A DNA stretch of 64,000 nt from Bin87 sp965217175 (GTDB lineage: Bacteria; Chloroflexota; Dehalococcoidia; Lucifugimonadales; UBA3495): contig OZ244251.1 of the NCBI GenBank assembly GCA_965217175.1, positions 2,976,001-3,040,000 on the forward strand, written 5' to 3'. Below, piece by piece: positions 26,720-36,243 of the stretch. The notes beneath the pieces were generated by a model, which was given only the letters and a program-made list of their open reading frames with translations, did no database searches and was not told where the DNA came from. Within the stretch, counting starts at the first letter, position 1. Every line of letters starts with the position of its first letter. A program made the position numbers and the translations under genes.

Positions 26720-26815
26720 CCAGCGCAGGCGGCGGGATTGCCACGTCGCTGCGCTCCACGCAATGACAGGTGGGCCCTTCGACAGGCTTAGGATGATGCT
26801 TCGCCGGGCTAAGGA
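26720..26815. repeat. Dispersed repeat cores
   Basis: This 100-base gap contains GATTGCCAC...CGCAATGACAG and CCCTTCGACAGGCTTAGGATGA, the same two repeat families seen at 7965-8110 and 12593-12615. The cores abut each other, as if two short repeats were stacked in one spot. Confidence 0.65.
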
Positions 26816-26832
26816 TGCGAGGGCCTTTTTGA

Positions 26833-28098
26833 TTAACTGACTTCCTCGGCTACGGCGCGGGGTTGGTGCGCCACCACGGGACGTCGCACCAGGGGCGTGA
26901 GCAGTATCACTGGAAGCATCAACAACAGGCCGACACCCGCGTTGACCCCGATGGCGAGTGAGATGGTGAAAGCCTGGGCTATCGCTCCGATCTCCACCCC
27001 GCCAATCAGGTGCCCCAGCCCGTTTACCAGCCCCGAAGACCCCATGATCCGTCCACGCATCTCCGCCGGAGACGACAACAGCAGGATGGTGCTTTGCATG
27101 GTGCTGAATCCCGATTGGCCAACTCCAGAGCAGAATAGCAGAAAGAAGGAAACCAGGAACCAGGGCGACCAGGCAACCGCGGTCACTCCGACCGCCACGA
27201 TCAATGCCCCTATTACGAAGTAACGCCCATGAAATGTGTAATTCCGGCGGACTGCGATGATTATCGCTCCCATAAACGTCCCGATGCCATCGGCAGATCC
27301 TAACAACCCTCCCAGAGTTGGCGTCACTTTCAAGACGTCGGTTGCGATCACCGGTATGAAATATTGCAACGGTAGCACCATGCCGTTCATCACCAGGGAT
27401 ATTGAAAGCACCCCCAGTACGAACTTGTTGGAGAAAGAGTGCCCAATACCGGATTTGATCCCTTGCCAGAACACGGTGTCCCGCACCAACATGGTGGGAA
27501 CGGCAGGCAGCCGCATCCTGAAGATTAGCAGCGCCGCCAACAGGTCCAGAATAACCAGTACGGCGAACACCGCGGTGAATCCGTAGAATTCAACCAGGAA
27601 TCCACCGGCTAATGGTCCCAAAATCTTGCCGCCGTTGTTGGTAAAGGTTTCCAGGGACATGGCCTGGACGATGCGTTCCTGTCCCGCCAGGTCGAACAGG
27701 GCCGCCCTCCGAGTAGGGTCGTCCAACACCTTGGCCGTTCCCTGCATGAGGATGGCGAGAAAAACGTGCCAGGGTTGAATGACTCCCATCAACAGGAGAA
27801 TCAAAAGGCACGAAGCAACGAGCAGGTAGAAGAAGTGGATGCCGGCAAGGATGCGCCAGCGGTCCAACCGATCGGCCAGCATTCCCGCTACCAAAGACAA
27901 TGGAGGGCGGGGTCCGTTGAGGAAAACCGAAATTAGCCCGACTTGAAAGACCGAGTCGGTGAGTTCGTAGATGAGGTATCCCAACGCAATGAGTTCCATG
28001 CGCCGGGAAATCTCATGGATCCACCGGGCCGCCCACAACAGCTGGAAGTTTCGGTCCTGCAGGACGAGCAGTACCGGGCTAAAGGAGACTGAATTCAT
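26833..28098 (-). CDS. MFS transporter (MFS_3/EntS-like exporter)
   Basis: 421 residues with about 12 hydrophobic helices: LVASCLLILLLMGVI, FTAVFAVLVILDLLAALLIF and FFLLFCSGVGQSGFSTM are clear examples. The start (LLVLQDRNFQLLWAARWIHEISRRMELIAL) and the loop AGMLADRLDRWR are typical of the subfamily that exports siderophores and drugs. Inner-membrane exporter, probably proton driven; substrate unknown. No strong ribosome site before the ATG. Confidence 0.88.
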   Translation of the reverse strand: MNSVSFSPVLLVLQDRNFQLLWAARWIHEISRRMELIALGYLIYELTDSVFQVGLISVFLNGPRPPLSLVAGMLADRLDRWRILAGIHFFYLLVASCLLILLLMGVIQPWHVFLAILMQGTAKVLDDPTRRAALFDLAGQERIVQAMSLETFTNNGGKILGPLAGGFLVEFYGFTAVFAVLVILDLLAALLIFRMRLPAVPTMLVRDTVFWQGIKSGIGHSFSNKFVLGVLSISLVMNGMVLPLQYFIPVIATDVLKVTPTLGGLLGSADGIGTFMGAIIIAVRRNYTFHGRYFVIGALIVAVGVTAVAWSPWFLVSFFLLFCSGVGQSGFSTMQSTILLLSSPAEMRGRIMGSSGLVNGLGHLIGGVEIGAIAQAFTISLAIGVNAGVGLLLMLPVILLTPLVRRPVVAHQPRAVAEEVS

Positions 28099-28284
28099 TA
28101 TGATTGTTGGGCCGGGCTCGAGGCAGACGATGCCAGGCGTCGGGTGAGAAGGTGCAACGCAGGGCTGGGACCGACGCCAGACAGCCGGCCCATGTTCACG
28201 GTGGATAGGTAAGCGGCAGGACTGGGGATGTCAGTCATCAGGTCGTGGGGATGAAGCCAGCCGGCACACATGACCACAGACTGC

Positions 28285-28515
28285 CTACATCTGCTCGATG
28301 CGACCCAAGAACAGGTTCGCATCGGTGGCTAAGTCCCTGATCATGAATATGAAGGGGCGATCGACGGTTACGCTGATGGGCAAGGGCGTGGGTTCGGCGG
28401 ATTCGGTGACGGCCCCTGCAACCTTTTGAGCGCCCGAGGCAATTCGGTCGCCCAGCGGATATGGAGCCCCCAACTGGAACGCTGGCAAGTTTAAGTGAGA
28501 AACAGGCTCATCCAT
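28285..28515 (-). pseudogene. Serpin C-terminal fragment (possible mini-protein)
   Basis: 76 residues with GGAGGT and 5 bases before the ATG, so it could be translated. The last 24 residues (SVTVDRPFIFMIRD...LFLGRI) match the conserved end of serpins, including the signature V-D-R-P-F-I-F. The upstream part GAQKVAGAVTESAEPTPLP looks like a reactive-centre loop hinge. A whole serpin is about 370-400 residues, so this is only the last fifth and cannot inhibit a protease by the usual mechanism. It is best read as a remnant left by deletion of the rest, preserved with a fortuitous or real start site. Confidence 0.65.
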
Positions 28516-28729
28516 GCGCGACCTCCGTTCAGCGTCCTGTCCATCGCCATTCTCCTTTCATCGGCAAACGATCCATTGGGTAAGACGTGGGTGACTGGTT
28601 GAAGTAACAAAGGGTTCCCGAACAATATAGAGTCAACCGCGATGCGAACGAGGTTACGCCGCTGCTACCGAACGCATCACGTTGTGCGGAGAAGGCACGC
28701 CGCCGACTATGGAATACGTGGACAGGAGG

Positions 28730-28764
28730 TGGTACAGAGACGAGGATTCGAACCATCGGGCGTC
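28730..28764 (-). other. tRNA-like 3' end remnant
   Basis: Read on this strand, the segment carries GGTTCGAATCC followed by a 3' TACCA, the T-loop and tail of a tRNA. The T-stem does not pair fully and no matching acceptor, D or anticodon arm can be folded upstream, so it is not a working tRNA gene. Possibly a leftover from integration into a tRNA. Confidence 0.3.
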
Positions 28765-28846
28765 TCCCCGTCGGGTGTAATTGGGCGAGAAAAGGCACTG
28801 CCGTCAAAACCAGCGTTACCCCATCCGACCCAGCGTGAAAATTCAA

Positions 28847-29291
28847 CCATACGCCGGTTGCAGACGACAGGTCAACCTAGGCATCCCAGGCCCAGGGAAA
28901 CCGCATTTTGATGCTATTGCTCTCGTCTTTCACGCGAAATCGGGAATCCAACGTCCGAAATGATTGGAGACCGTCCGAAGTCAGACTCAATCTTACTTTC
29001 TGTGTTCCGGATTGCGCCGTACACAAGGTACCCTGAACTCGGCGCCCCAACAATCTATTTGCTGTTATGCCTGGTTGGATAGCGCACTGGTCCCTGGTTC
29101 CTGTTTCCGTAGAATCACCAATGGCTGATAGGGAGAGGAACTTGCGGACCCCCTACGATTGCGACCGTGCGGTTGACCGGTAATGCACGGCAATACTAAT
29201 ATGGCGGAAGCGCTCGCAGCGAATAACGTAATTAGCCGATTTGAAATTTGTAATATTCGCGCTTCGTGAGGCATTATTGGTGGGGAGGTGC
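28847..29291. other. Intergenic region; nothing recognised
   Basis: About 440 bases before the insertion sequence, more AT-rich than its surroundings, with no protein-like frame and no clear signal. Confidence 0.5.
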
Positions 29292-29294
29292 TAA

Positions 29295-30156
29295 GAACCT
29301 GTCTACGATCTCTGAAATAGGTTAAGTTGAGACTATTATCAGGGGAGGGGTAATCATGTCTCATTCCTATCCCAGCGACATCAGCCGGGAGCAATTCGCC
29401 CGTATTCTGCCGACGTTGGAGTCGGCCCGACGCCGGACCAAGCCCCGCACCGTGGACTTATATGACGTTTTCTGCGGCGTACTGTACCTCCTGAAAAGCG
29501 GGTGCCAGTGGCGAATGCTGCCGGCGGACTTCTCCAATTGGCGCACTTGCTACAAGTATTTCCGGCAATGGAGCGAGCGGCCTGGCCCGGGTCAGGATTC
29601 CATTCTGGAGCAAGTCCTAAAAAAAATCGGTTGGCGCGGCCCGACAAAGCAATGGACGGAAAGAGCAGACCAGCTTCTGCATCGTGGACTCCCAGAGCGT
29701 CAAGAACACGGACACCGCCGGGCACAAGGGCTATGACGCAGGCAAGAAGGTGTCGGGAATCAAGCGTCACATCGCGGTGGACACGCAGGGATTGCCCCAT
29801 GGGATACACGTGACTACCGCCGACGTTACCGACCGGGCCGGGGCTTTGGCGATGTTTGACCGGCGGCGGGACGACCTCAGCCTGGTGCGGAACGTGCTGG
29901 TGGACGGGGGTTACACCGGGAAGCCCTTTGCCACTGCGGTGCAAGGCCTGTTGGGAGCCTCGGTGGAAGTAGTGAAACGCAACGAACTGCACACCTTCGT
30001 GGTGCTGCCAAAGCGATGGGTGGTGGAGCGGTCTTTCGCCTGGCTGGAAAAGTGCCGCCGACTCTGGAAGAACTGCGAAAGAAAGCTCAATACCAGCCTG
30101 CAAATGGTGGTGCTTGCCTTCACGGTGCTAATCCTAAAAAGATTGTAAACAGGCTC
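29295..30156 (+). mobile_element. IS5-like insertion sequence with imperfect target site
   Basis: Bounded by a 17-bp imperfect inverted repeat (14 matches): GAACCTGTCTACGATCT at the left end and the reverse complement of AGATTGTAAACAGGCTC at the right end. The 862-bp element carries an IS5-type DDE transposase in two overlapping frames. The flanking bases are TAA on the left and TTA on the right, so no perfect target duplication survives; together with the truncated RCC1 gene on the right this suggests an adjacent deletion. The ends resemble those of the second IS5-like copy at 44570-45540 (GAGCCTATCC). Confidence 0.82.
29356..30148 (+). CDS. IS5-like transposase in two frames (frameshift at A8)
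   Basis: The first frame (from ATG at 29356) starts SHSYPSDISREQFARILPTLE and includes LKSGCQWRMLPADFSNW. It must switch to a frame one base later so that FCIVDSQSVKNTDTAGHKGYDAGKKVSGIKRHIAVDTQG and VDGGYTGKPF, then WVVERSFAWLEKCRRLWKNCER follow; these hold the catalytic D, D and E. The switch lies at or after the eight-A run at 29619-29626, before about 29684. IS5-group elements often rely on such slippage, so this may be programmed and not inactive. The joined protein would be about 260 residues. Confidence 0.75.
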
Positions 30157-32300
30157 TTACGACCGACGGCTCCCCGGTTTGCTGGGGACGGAATGAAAAC
30201 GGGGAGTCCGAGCCGCCAATAGGCGAAACCTTCGTTGCCATCAGCAGTGGATCCGGGCACACCTGCGCGTTGCGGGAAGACGGCACTCCCGTCTGTTGGG
30301 GCAAAAACACGGACCGGTATGGCAACACGGCAGGCCAGGCCACGCCGCCTGAGGGCGAAACCTTCTCCATCATTTCCAGCGGCGGGGACCACACCTGCGG
30401 TATCCAGATCGACGACACAATGAGGTGCTGGGGATGGAACGCCTTTGGTCAAGCATCGCCTCCGAACGACGACGACTTCAGGTACCTCAGTACCAGAAGT
30501 TGGTGGCACACCTGTGCGCTAAAGGAAGACGGAACCGCCAAATGCTGGGGCCTTAACAATTGGGGCCAATCCAACGCCCCCGAGGATGAGGTCTTCGTCG
30601 AGGTTGCAACGGGAGATGTCCACTCCTGCGGGCTGCGCTCCAACGGCACCGTGCGGTGCTGGGGCAGCAACTCCAGGTGGAGCGGTTCACCCTACTACGG
30701 GCAAGCCACCCCTCCGGAAGGCATTTCCTTCGTGAGCATCACCGCGGGCTACAACCACACCTGCGGACTCACCGCAGATGGCATTGCTCACTGCTGGGGA
30801 GACGACAGCGACGGCCAGGGAACTGCCAATCGGTTCCGGACCATCACAACGAAGGGAAATTCGGTGTGCGGCCTGCGTCTGGACGGATCCATGCTGTGCT
30901 GGGGAGACGACACGCACGGTCAACTGTCCGTGCCCCCCGGCGCCGGGTTTACTGCCGTCGCTGGCGGCGTGGACTTCAATTGCGCCCTCGGTTCCGTGGG
31001 GACACCGTCCTGCTGGGGCATCGACATCGAAGGCCGGCTATCCGCACCGGCGAACGAACAGTTTGTGGACATCACTGCCGGTTCCCACCACGCCTGCGGC
31101 CTGCGGGCGGATGGCTCCGCGGATTGCTGGGGTACCCGACCCAGTCGGCAGAACCCCGCCTGGGGCTATGTCAACCCGCCGGCTGGGCAACGATTCAAGC
31201 ACATCACCGGGGGATGGGGCCACATGTGCGGGCTTCACTTTGACAACACGGCTACGTGCTGGGGTTGGGGCAGCAGCGGTCAGCTGGAAGTTCCTGGACG
31301 GGTAGAGTGGTTGAGCATCAGCCCTGGAGCTCGTCACACCTGTGGCGTGGCCACTGACGGAATGGCCATGTGTTGGGGGGGCAACGAACACGGACAAACC
31401 GAGGTTACGTCCGGCGAGATCTTCAAGCAGATCGCGTCGGGCTTTTATCACACCTGTGGCCTGCGCACGGACGGAACACCGGTGTGCTGGGGCGGCGACG
31501 GCAGAGGTGCGATGGAGCCACCTGCCGGTGAAACTTTCGTGTCGCTATCGGCCGGTGACGGCATAACCTGCGGCATCCGTCAGAATGGTAGTTTCAACTG
31601 CTGGGGCCGCAATGAATACGGCCAATTGAATCGCCACGGCGCTATCGCCAAGTGGTCGGCTGATGGGTCTGCGCGCGACATTCTGGATCAGCACGACGGG
31701 GAGTTGATGGGTGACGCCGGGTTCGCCAACGGTATATCCGGTCAGGCGTTCGATTTCCGTGGTCCCGAATCCTTTGTCAGGATTCCACACGACCTTCGCC
31801 TGAGCGGTGAGGACGAATTGACCGTAGCCATGTGGGTAAATCTCCGGTCATATCCGGACGATGACCACGCAGGGTTGGCGAACATTTGGGGCCCAGGCAG
31901 GCATGAAGACGATTCCTGGAGCCTCAATCTGAAGCCTTCCGGATCGGTCCGTTTTCGCGTCGCCGGTGGCGACACGGCGTCCGACAGCTCGGAGGTGAAC
32001 ACAAACCATCAGATTGAATTGAACGAATGGGTTCACGTAGTCGCCGTGTACCGTCGGGGCGCGTTCATTGGCGTGTATTTCGACGGTGTTCGCGATGATG
32101 GGGGCGTGCTGCTAGTGGTTACGATAGAGAATGGAGATGATGCAATACACGTCTCCGACCAGGACCTATGGATTGGCTTGAATTATGAGAATAGCTCCCA
32201 ACGGGCCAGCCTGAACGGACTGGTGGATGAGGTGATGATCTTCGACCGTGCTCTGACTGAGGCGGAGATTCAGGAACTGGCCAGCGGACACGGAAACTGA
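30157..32300 (+). pseudogene. RCC1-repeat/LamG surface-type protein, 5' end removed by the IS
   Basis: The frame runs without interruption from the right end of the insertion sequence and has no natural start: the first codons already lie inside an RCC1 unit (TDGSPVCWGRN). Twelve further repeats with the pattern H-x-C-x-L-x-x-x-G-x-x-x-C-W-G follow, each about 50 residues, with paired cysteines that could form disulfides outside the cell. The last about 210 residues are a LamG-like domain (FVRIPHDLRLSGEDELTVAMWVNL, ending LNGLVDEVMIFDRALTEAEIQEL). Such proteins are usually secreted; the signal peptide and first repeats are lost. A stem-loop terminator at 32414 follows. Confidence 0.85.
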
Positions 32301-32413
32301 ACTGCTGCTGCCAATGCAACGAGGCTGGCACGAAGGTAATAGCGCACCGTAGCGGTTTGACTAACAGCGCTTCCCGGACGGGTTACCCGGGCATCTCCTG
32401 GCATCAGACGCAA

Positions 32414-32458
32414 CCTGCCGCCGAACTCTTGCCTGAGTTCGGCGGCAGGGATTTTATT
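32414..32458 (+). terminator. Rho-independent terminator after the RCC1-repeat gene
   Basis: A perfect 15-bp stem (CCTGCCGCCGAACTC with its complement at 32435-32449) with a 6-base loop, followed by GATTTTATT. It lies about 110 bases after the stop and before the oppositely oriented MBL gene. Confidence 0.8.
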
Positions 32459-32518
32459 GGGCAGACTTTGGATTGAGGGTTGTAGATTGGCGCCGCGAGC
32501 CAGGGGACCGGGCGGGGG

Positions 32519-33319
32519 CTAGATGCCCTGCCAGTACCGCCGGTCTTCTCCCCGGACGAAATGGCCAAAGCCAGGGTCGGGGAAGTGCCCGGCAGACACC
32601 AGCGTTCCCTCGGCTTCCAGCATGTCGATAACCGCATGTCTGGTGGACCGGGCCATGTCCTGGTCGATGTCGAACTCTGGGCACCAATCGGTGTGATGGG
32701 CCTGAATGGGACTGTGGGCAACGTCGCCCAGGATAAATGCGTGTTCACCGTTGGACGTGACGCGGATGGAGTTGTGTCCTGGAGTGTGGCCCGGCGTCGG
32801 GTAAGCCGTCAGTTCCGGGGTTATCTGGAATTCGCCGTCCATCAGATCCATTACGCCGTGTTCCTGCAGCGGCAAAACCTGTGGGACCACGTACTCGACG
32901 GTGTTTATCACGTCGGCTTGGGTCCAGTAGTCCCAATCCTTTTGGGGCACCAGGAAACGGGCGTTGGGGAAGTTGGGTTTGCCGTCGGTGTAATTCCAAC
33001 CGACGTGGTCGGGATGCACATGGGTAAAGACCACCAGGTCCACAGCCTCCCGGTCGATGCCCTTGGCCTGCATGTCGTCCAGCAGGTAGCAGCCTTCGCC
33101 CTGCATTCCGGTGTCCACGATTATCAGCTTGCCGGAGGACCGCACGGCCAACGAACCCCAGCGGTACCTGGCGTTTTCATGGTCGGCCATCAGCTCCGGG
33201 TACTCCATCCATTGCTCGATGGTGGTGTGGGGAAACGCGACGAAGGGCGACCTGACGGGCAGGTTGTCGTTGAGAGAAATCAGTTCGACGGCGCCTACAT
33301 TTACGATGTGATTGGGCAT
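32519..33319 (-). CDS. MBL-fold metallo-hydrolase
   Basis: 266 residues. LIIVDTGMQGEGCYLLDDMQAKGIDREAVDLVVFTHVHPDHVGWNY carries the HxHxDH motif, PTPGHTPGHNSI the next metal-binding His, and FILGDVAHSP the bridging Asp. Such enzymes cleave lactones, thioesters or phosphodiesters. TGGAGT precedes the ATG. An EthD-like gene lies 22 bases upstream on the same strand, so the two are likely co-transcribed. Confidence 0.9.
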   Translation of the reverse strand: MPNHIVNVGAVELISLNDNLPVRSPFVAFPHTTIEQWMEYPELMADHENARYRWGSLAVRSSGKLIIVDTGMQGEGCYLLDDMQAKGIDREAVDLVVFTHVHPDHVGWNYTDGKPNFPNARFLVPQKDWDYWTQADVINTVEYVVPQVLPLQEHGVMDLMDGEFQITPELTAYPTPGHTPGHNSIRVTSNGEHAFILGDVAHSPIQAHHTDWCPEFDIDQDMARSTRHAVIDMLEAEGTLVSAGHFPDPGFGHFVRGEDRRYWQGI

Positions 33320-33341
33320 TAGAAACTCCAGATAGTCGGGT

Positions 33342-34004
33342 CTAAAGTTCGAAAGTCTTCTTGAAAATGCTGGGAGAACCGGGGCCGTGGGTGATCAAGG
33401 CCCGCATTTCGGCATTCCTGGGGTCGGCGTCCAGCTGGGCTGCCCATTCCGGGGTCTGGGAGACGTTCTCGTGCTCAAACTCGTAGACCACCGAGTACTT
33501 TGGGTCCTCTCCCCGCACCGTCCTGAAACGGCGTCCCCGGATCACGCCGGGCACTTTCTCGAAATTGGGCACGAAAATCGAGTTATACCACTGGTTCCAC
33601 TCGGCATCGCGTTCGGGCGGGATGTTCATCCGGCCCACCTGTAGCGCTGGGGCCATGCCGCTGGCCGCCATCTCGCTGGAGACCGAGTCGGGATAAATCA
33701 TTTCATAGAGCGGGTTGAAGAAATTCAGGCCGATAAGAGACGGACCCATTGTCTCGCTCCACGTGGACTTGGCCCGCTTGGTGAAACCATCGCCCAACAC
33801 CGCGGCCGGGCTTTCCAACTCATAGGCGGCCAGATGCTTTGGCCCGCCTCGCACCGCTTCGTAACGGGCGGCGTTCAGCACACCGGGGACATTGAGAATC
33901 TCCTGGATGTGCTCCTCGTTGTACCAGCGGTTGAACTCGTCCTCGCGGTCCTGCGGGACGTCGCACCAGACCATCAGTATTCCGGTCCCTTTTTTGGCAG
34001 CCAT
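33342..34004 (-). CDS. EthD/dimeric alpha-beta barrel-like protein, two-domain
   Basis: 220 residues, GGAGGG before the ATG. Each half repeats the barrel pattern: DEFNRWYNEEHIQEILNVPG then KHLAAYELES in the first, and AEWNQWYNSIFVPNF then YSVVYEFEHE in the second. It matches the gene at 8633 over its whole length (both share AARYEA[L/V]RGGP). Located just upstream of an MBL hydrolase. Confidence 0.75.
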   Translation of the reverse strand: MAAKKGTGILMVWCDVPQDREDEFNRWYNEEHIQEILNVPGVLNAARYEAVRGGPKHLAAYELESPAAVLGDGFTKRAKSTWSETMGPSLIGLNFFNPLYEMIYPDSVSSEMAASGMAPALQVGRMNIPPERDAEWNQWYNSIFVPNFEKVPGVIRGRRFRTVRGEDPKYSVVYEFEHENVSQTPEWAAQLDADPRNAEMRALITHGPGSPSIFKKTFEL

Positions 34005-34528
34005 ATTGTTTCCCTCCGTTGGATATTGATTTTGGATGATAGCGTTCTGGGCGGTGGTGTTGTGGCAACTGCATTCTGCTTCGTTGATACAGCTTCGTCG
34101 ATACAGCGAACACTATAGCCCAGGTTGGCGCCATCAGGAACGAGCTGCGGCCGTCGGTCGTATTGTTGAGTGCGATCGTTCTGGTGGAATCCGCAGATAT
34201 ACGGGCCTGAGGCAGGGTCTCGTTGCCCAGCGCGCCCCACCCATTGGCATCGCTACCACGTTCGCAGCTATGCGCTACAGCTGGAACCTGCCTCCACGTG
34301 CCAATGCTGGCGGCAACGCGGTCGTTGCCATGGGCGCTGCCTCCGGCGTATTGGGCACCGACGCCACCGGAGAAACGGGAGTTGATGAACATCGGGTGCG
34401 TCCCCCGGGCGCGAGCAAACGCCTGCACTCGCGATGTTGGGGCGAGGCGGGATTGGCGCACAGCGCGATGGCGATGGTAAGGTGCGTACACTTGAAGCGA
34501 CGCGACCGATTGCGTGAGGGGGCATATT

Positions 34529-35926
34529 TTGGCGGATACACCGTTGCATTATCAGACTATTACCGAAGTAGCCGGGAAGATCCAGTCAGGAGAAGTTTCG
34601 CCGGTTGAATTGACCCGGGCCTTGCTGGACCGGATCGCCGCTCTGGACGGGGAGTTGAAAAGCTACGCCACGGTCATGGAGGACCAGGCGATGGCCGCCG
34701 CCCTGGCGGCGGAGCAGGAGATCGCCTCGGGACGTTATCGCGGTGCTCTGCACGGTGTTCCAATCGCCGTCAAAGACCTTTGCCTCACCCGCGGCGTGGC
34801 GACCATGGGCGGGACACAGGCGCTGCGGGATTTCGTTCCTGATTTTGACGGCACCGTGGTGCGGAAATTGAACGACGCCGGAGCGGTCATACTGGGCAAA
34901 CTGAACCTCACCGAAGGCGCGATGGCGGGGTACAACCCCAGGTTCGACATCCCGGTGAATCCCTGGGGAGCCGACCGTTGGTCTGGAGCGTCTTCCAGCG
35001 GTTCGGGCGTGGCGACGGCAGCGGGGTTGTGCTATGGCTCGCTGGGCAGCGACACCGGCGGGTCGATTCGGTTTCCGGCGGCAGCCTGCGGCACGGTGGG
35101 AATCAAACCCACGTGGGGACGCGTCAGTCGGTATGGGGTGCTGGCGCTGGCGGAGTCTATGGATCACATTGGCCCGATGACCCGCAGCGCGGCGGACGCG
35201 GGAATCATGCTCCAGGCGCTGGCTGGCCACGACCCCAACGACCACACGTCGCTGCGTGCTCCGGTTCCCGATATGCTGGCCGGGCTGGGTCAGGGAGTTG
35301 CCGGGATCCGTATCGGTGTGGACGAACGTTACATCGGCGACGGGGTGGACTCCGAGGTAGCTGACGCGGTGCTGGCCGGCGCACGACTGCTGGAGCGCAT
35401 GGGAGCGCGGCTGGTTCCGGTGAGGATGCCGGAGACCGAGGATTTCTCCCGCGCGTGGGGCGTGCTGTGCTCGGCGGAGGCGGCCGCTGCCCACCGGGAC
35501 ACTTTTCCGTCGCGCGCCGATGAATACGGTCCCTGGTTCCGAGGCTGGCTGGAGCTGGGGCACAAGTACACCGCCGCCGACTACGCGATTGCCAACCAGG
35601 GACGGCTGGCATGCAACGGCATTCTGACAGGAGTGTTTGAAGACATCGACGTGCTGATCTGCCCGTCCATGACTACCGCGCCCGAGCGGGTTACGCTTGA
35701 GGAATTGTATGGGCCAATGAGTGAACAAGAATGGACCTGGGGTCGCTTCACGATCCCATTTGATTTCAACGGAGCGCCCACGATTTCACTGCCCAGTGGT
35801 CTCAACAGCGAGGGGCTGCCGCTGAGCATCCAGTTTGTGGGCAAGCACCTGGCGGAGCCGCTGTTGGTGCAAGTAGGCGAATCGTACGAGTCGGCTACGC
35901 AACACAACCTTCGGCCAGGCGTTTAG
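34529..35926 (+). CDS. Amidase (amidase signature family)
   Basis: 465 residues from a TTG start with GAGGGGG six bases upstream; a GTG 15 bases earlier is an alternative. The amidase signature residues are present: Lys82 (HGVPIAVKD), Ser155 within WSGASSSGSG, and the nucleophile Ser179 in GSDTGGSIRFPAA. This supports the Ser-cisSer-Lys triad. The substrate is some amide or the amide-bond portion of a larger molecule. Similar to the amidase at 38172. Confidence 0.9.
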   Translation: MADTPLHYQTITEVAGKIQSGEVSPVELTRALLDRIAALDGELKSYATVMEDQAMAAALAAEQEIASGRYRGALHGVPIAVKDLCLTRGVATMGGTQALRDFVPDFDGTVVRKLNDAGAVILGKLNLTEGAMAGYNPRFDIPVNPWGADRWSGASSSGSGVATAAGLCYGSLGSDTGGSIRFPAAACGTVGIKPTWGRVSRYGVLALAESMDHIGPMTRSAADAGIMLQALAGHDPNDHTSLRAPVPDMLAGLGQGVAGIRIGVDERYIGDGVDSEVADAVLAGARLLERMGARLVPVRMPETEDFSRAWGVLCSAEAAAAHRDTFPSRADEYGPWFRGWLELGHKYTAADYAIANQGRLACNGILTGVFEDIDVLICPSMTTAPERVTLEELYGPMSEQEWTWGRFTIPFDFNGAPTISLPSGLNSEGLPLSIQFVGKHLAEPLLVQVGESYESATQHNLRPGV

Positions 35927-36204
35927 AACTGGATCGCCTGGTGAGCCTGTGCGGAACTAGGCCAGGGCGTGAGCACGGTCCGTAAGTTGGGCAGGACCGA
36001 ATCAGGCATTGCTGATCCGTCAACGGTTGGCAAGCTAGGGGTATAGTGGCGCAACTGGGCCGGAACCCGGTCGCTTCAACTTGGCCCGTTACCCATCTCC
36101 ACCGAGTGCGACAGAACGATCGCGTGAGGCGGTTCCCGTGGCTCTGGGGTCAAAATCAGTATTGTTGCCAGGGCAAGAAAAGATAAAGACTCACCAGAGA
36201 TTTT

Positions 36205-36239
36205 GGCAGCTGCCCAGCCCCGTGGGCCGGGCAGCTGCC
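36205..36239. terminator. Probable bidirectional hairpin between convergent genes
   Basis: An 11-bp stem GGCAGCTGCCC/GGGCAGCTGCC with an internal GC-rich loop sits between the amidase (rightward) and the hydrolase at 36244 (leftward). T-runs on either side are weak, so termination is inferred mainly from position. Confidence 0.55.
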
Positions 36240-36243
36240 GGTT

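Noticed and set aside
28729..29080. Possible tmRNA on the minus strand
   Set aside because: The 3' end looks tRNA-like, but no matching 5' half, no tag-peptide frame and no pairing acceptor stem were found.
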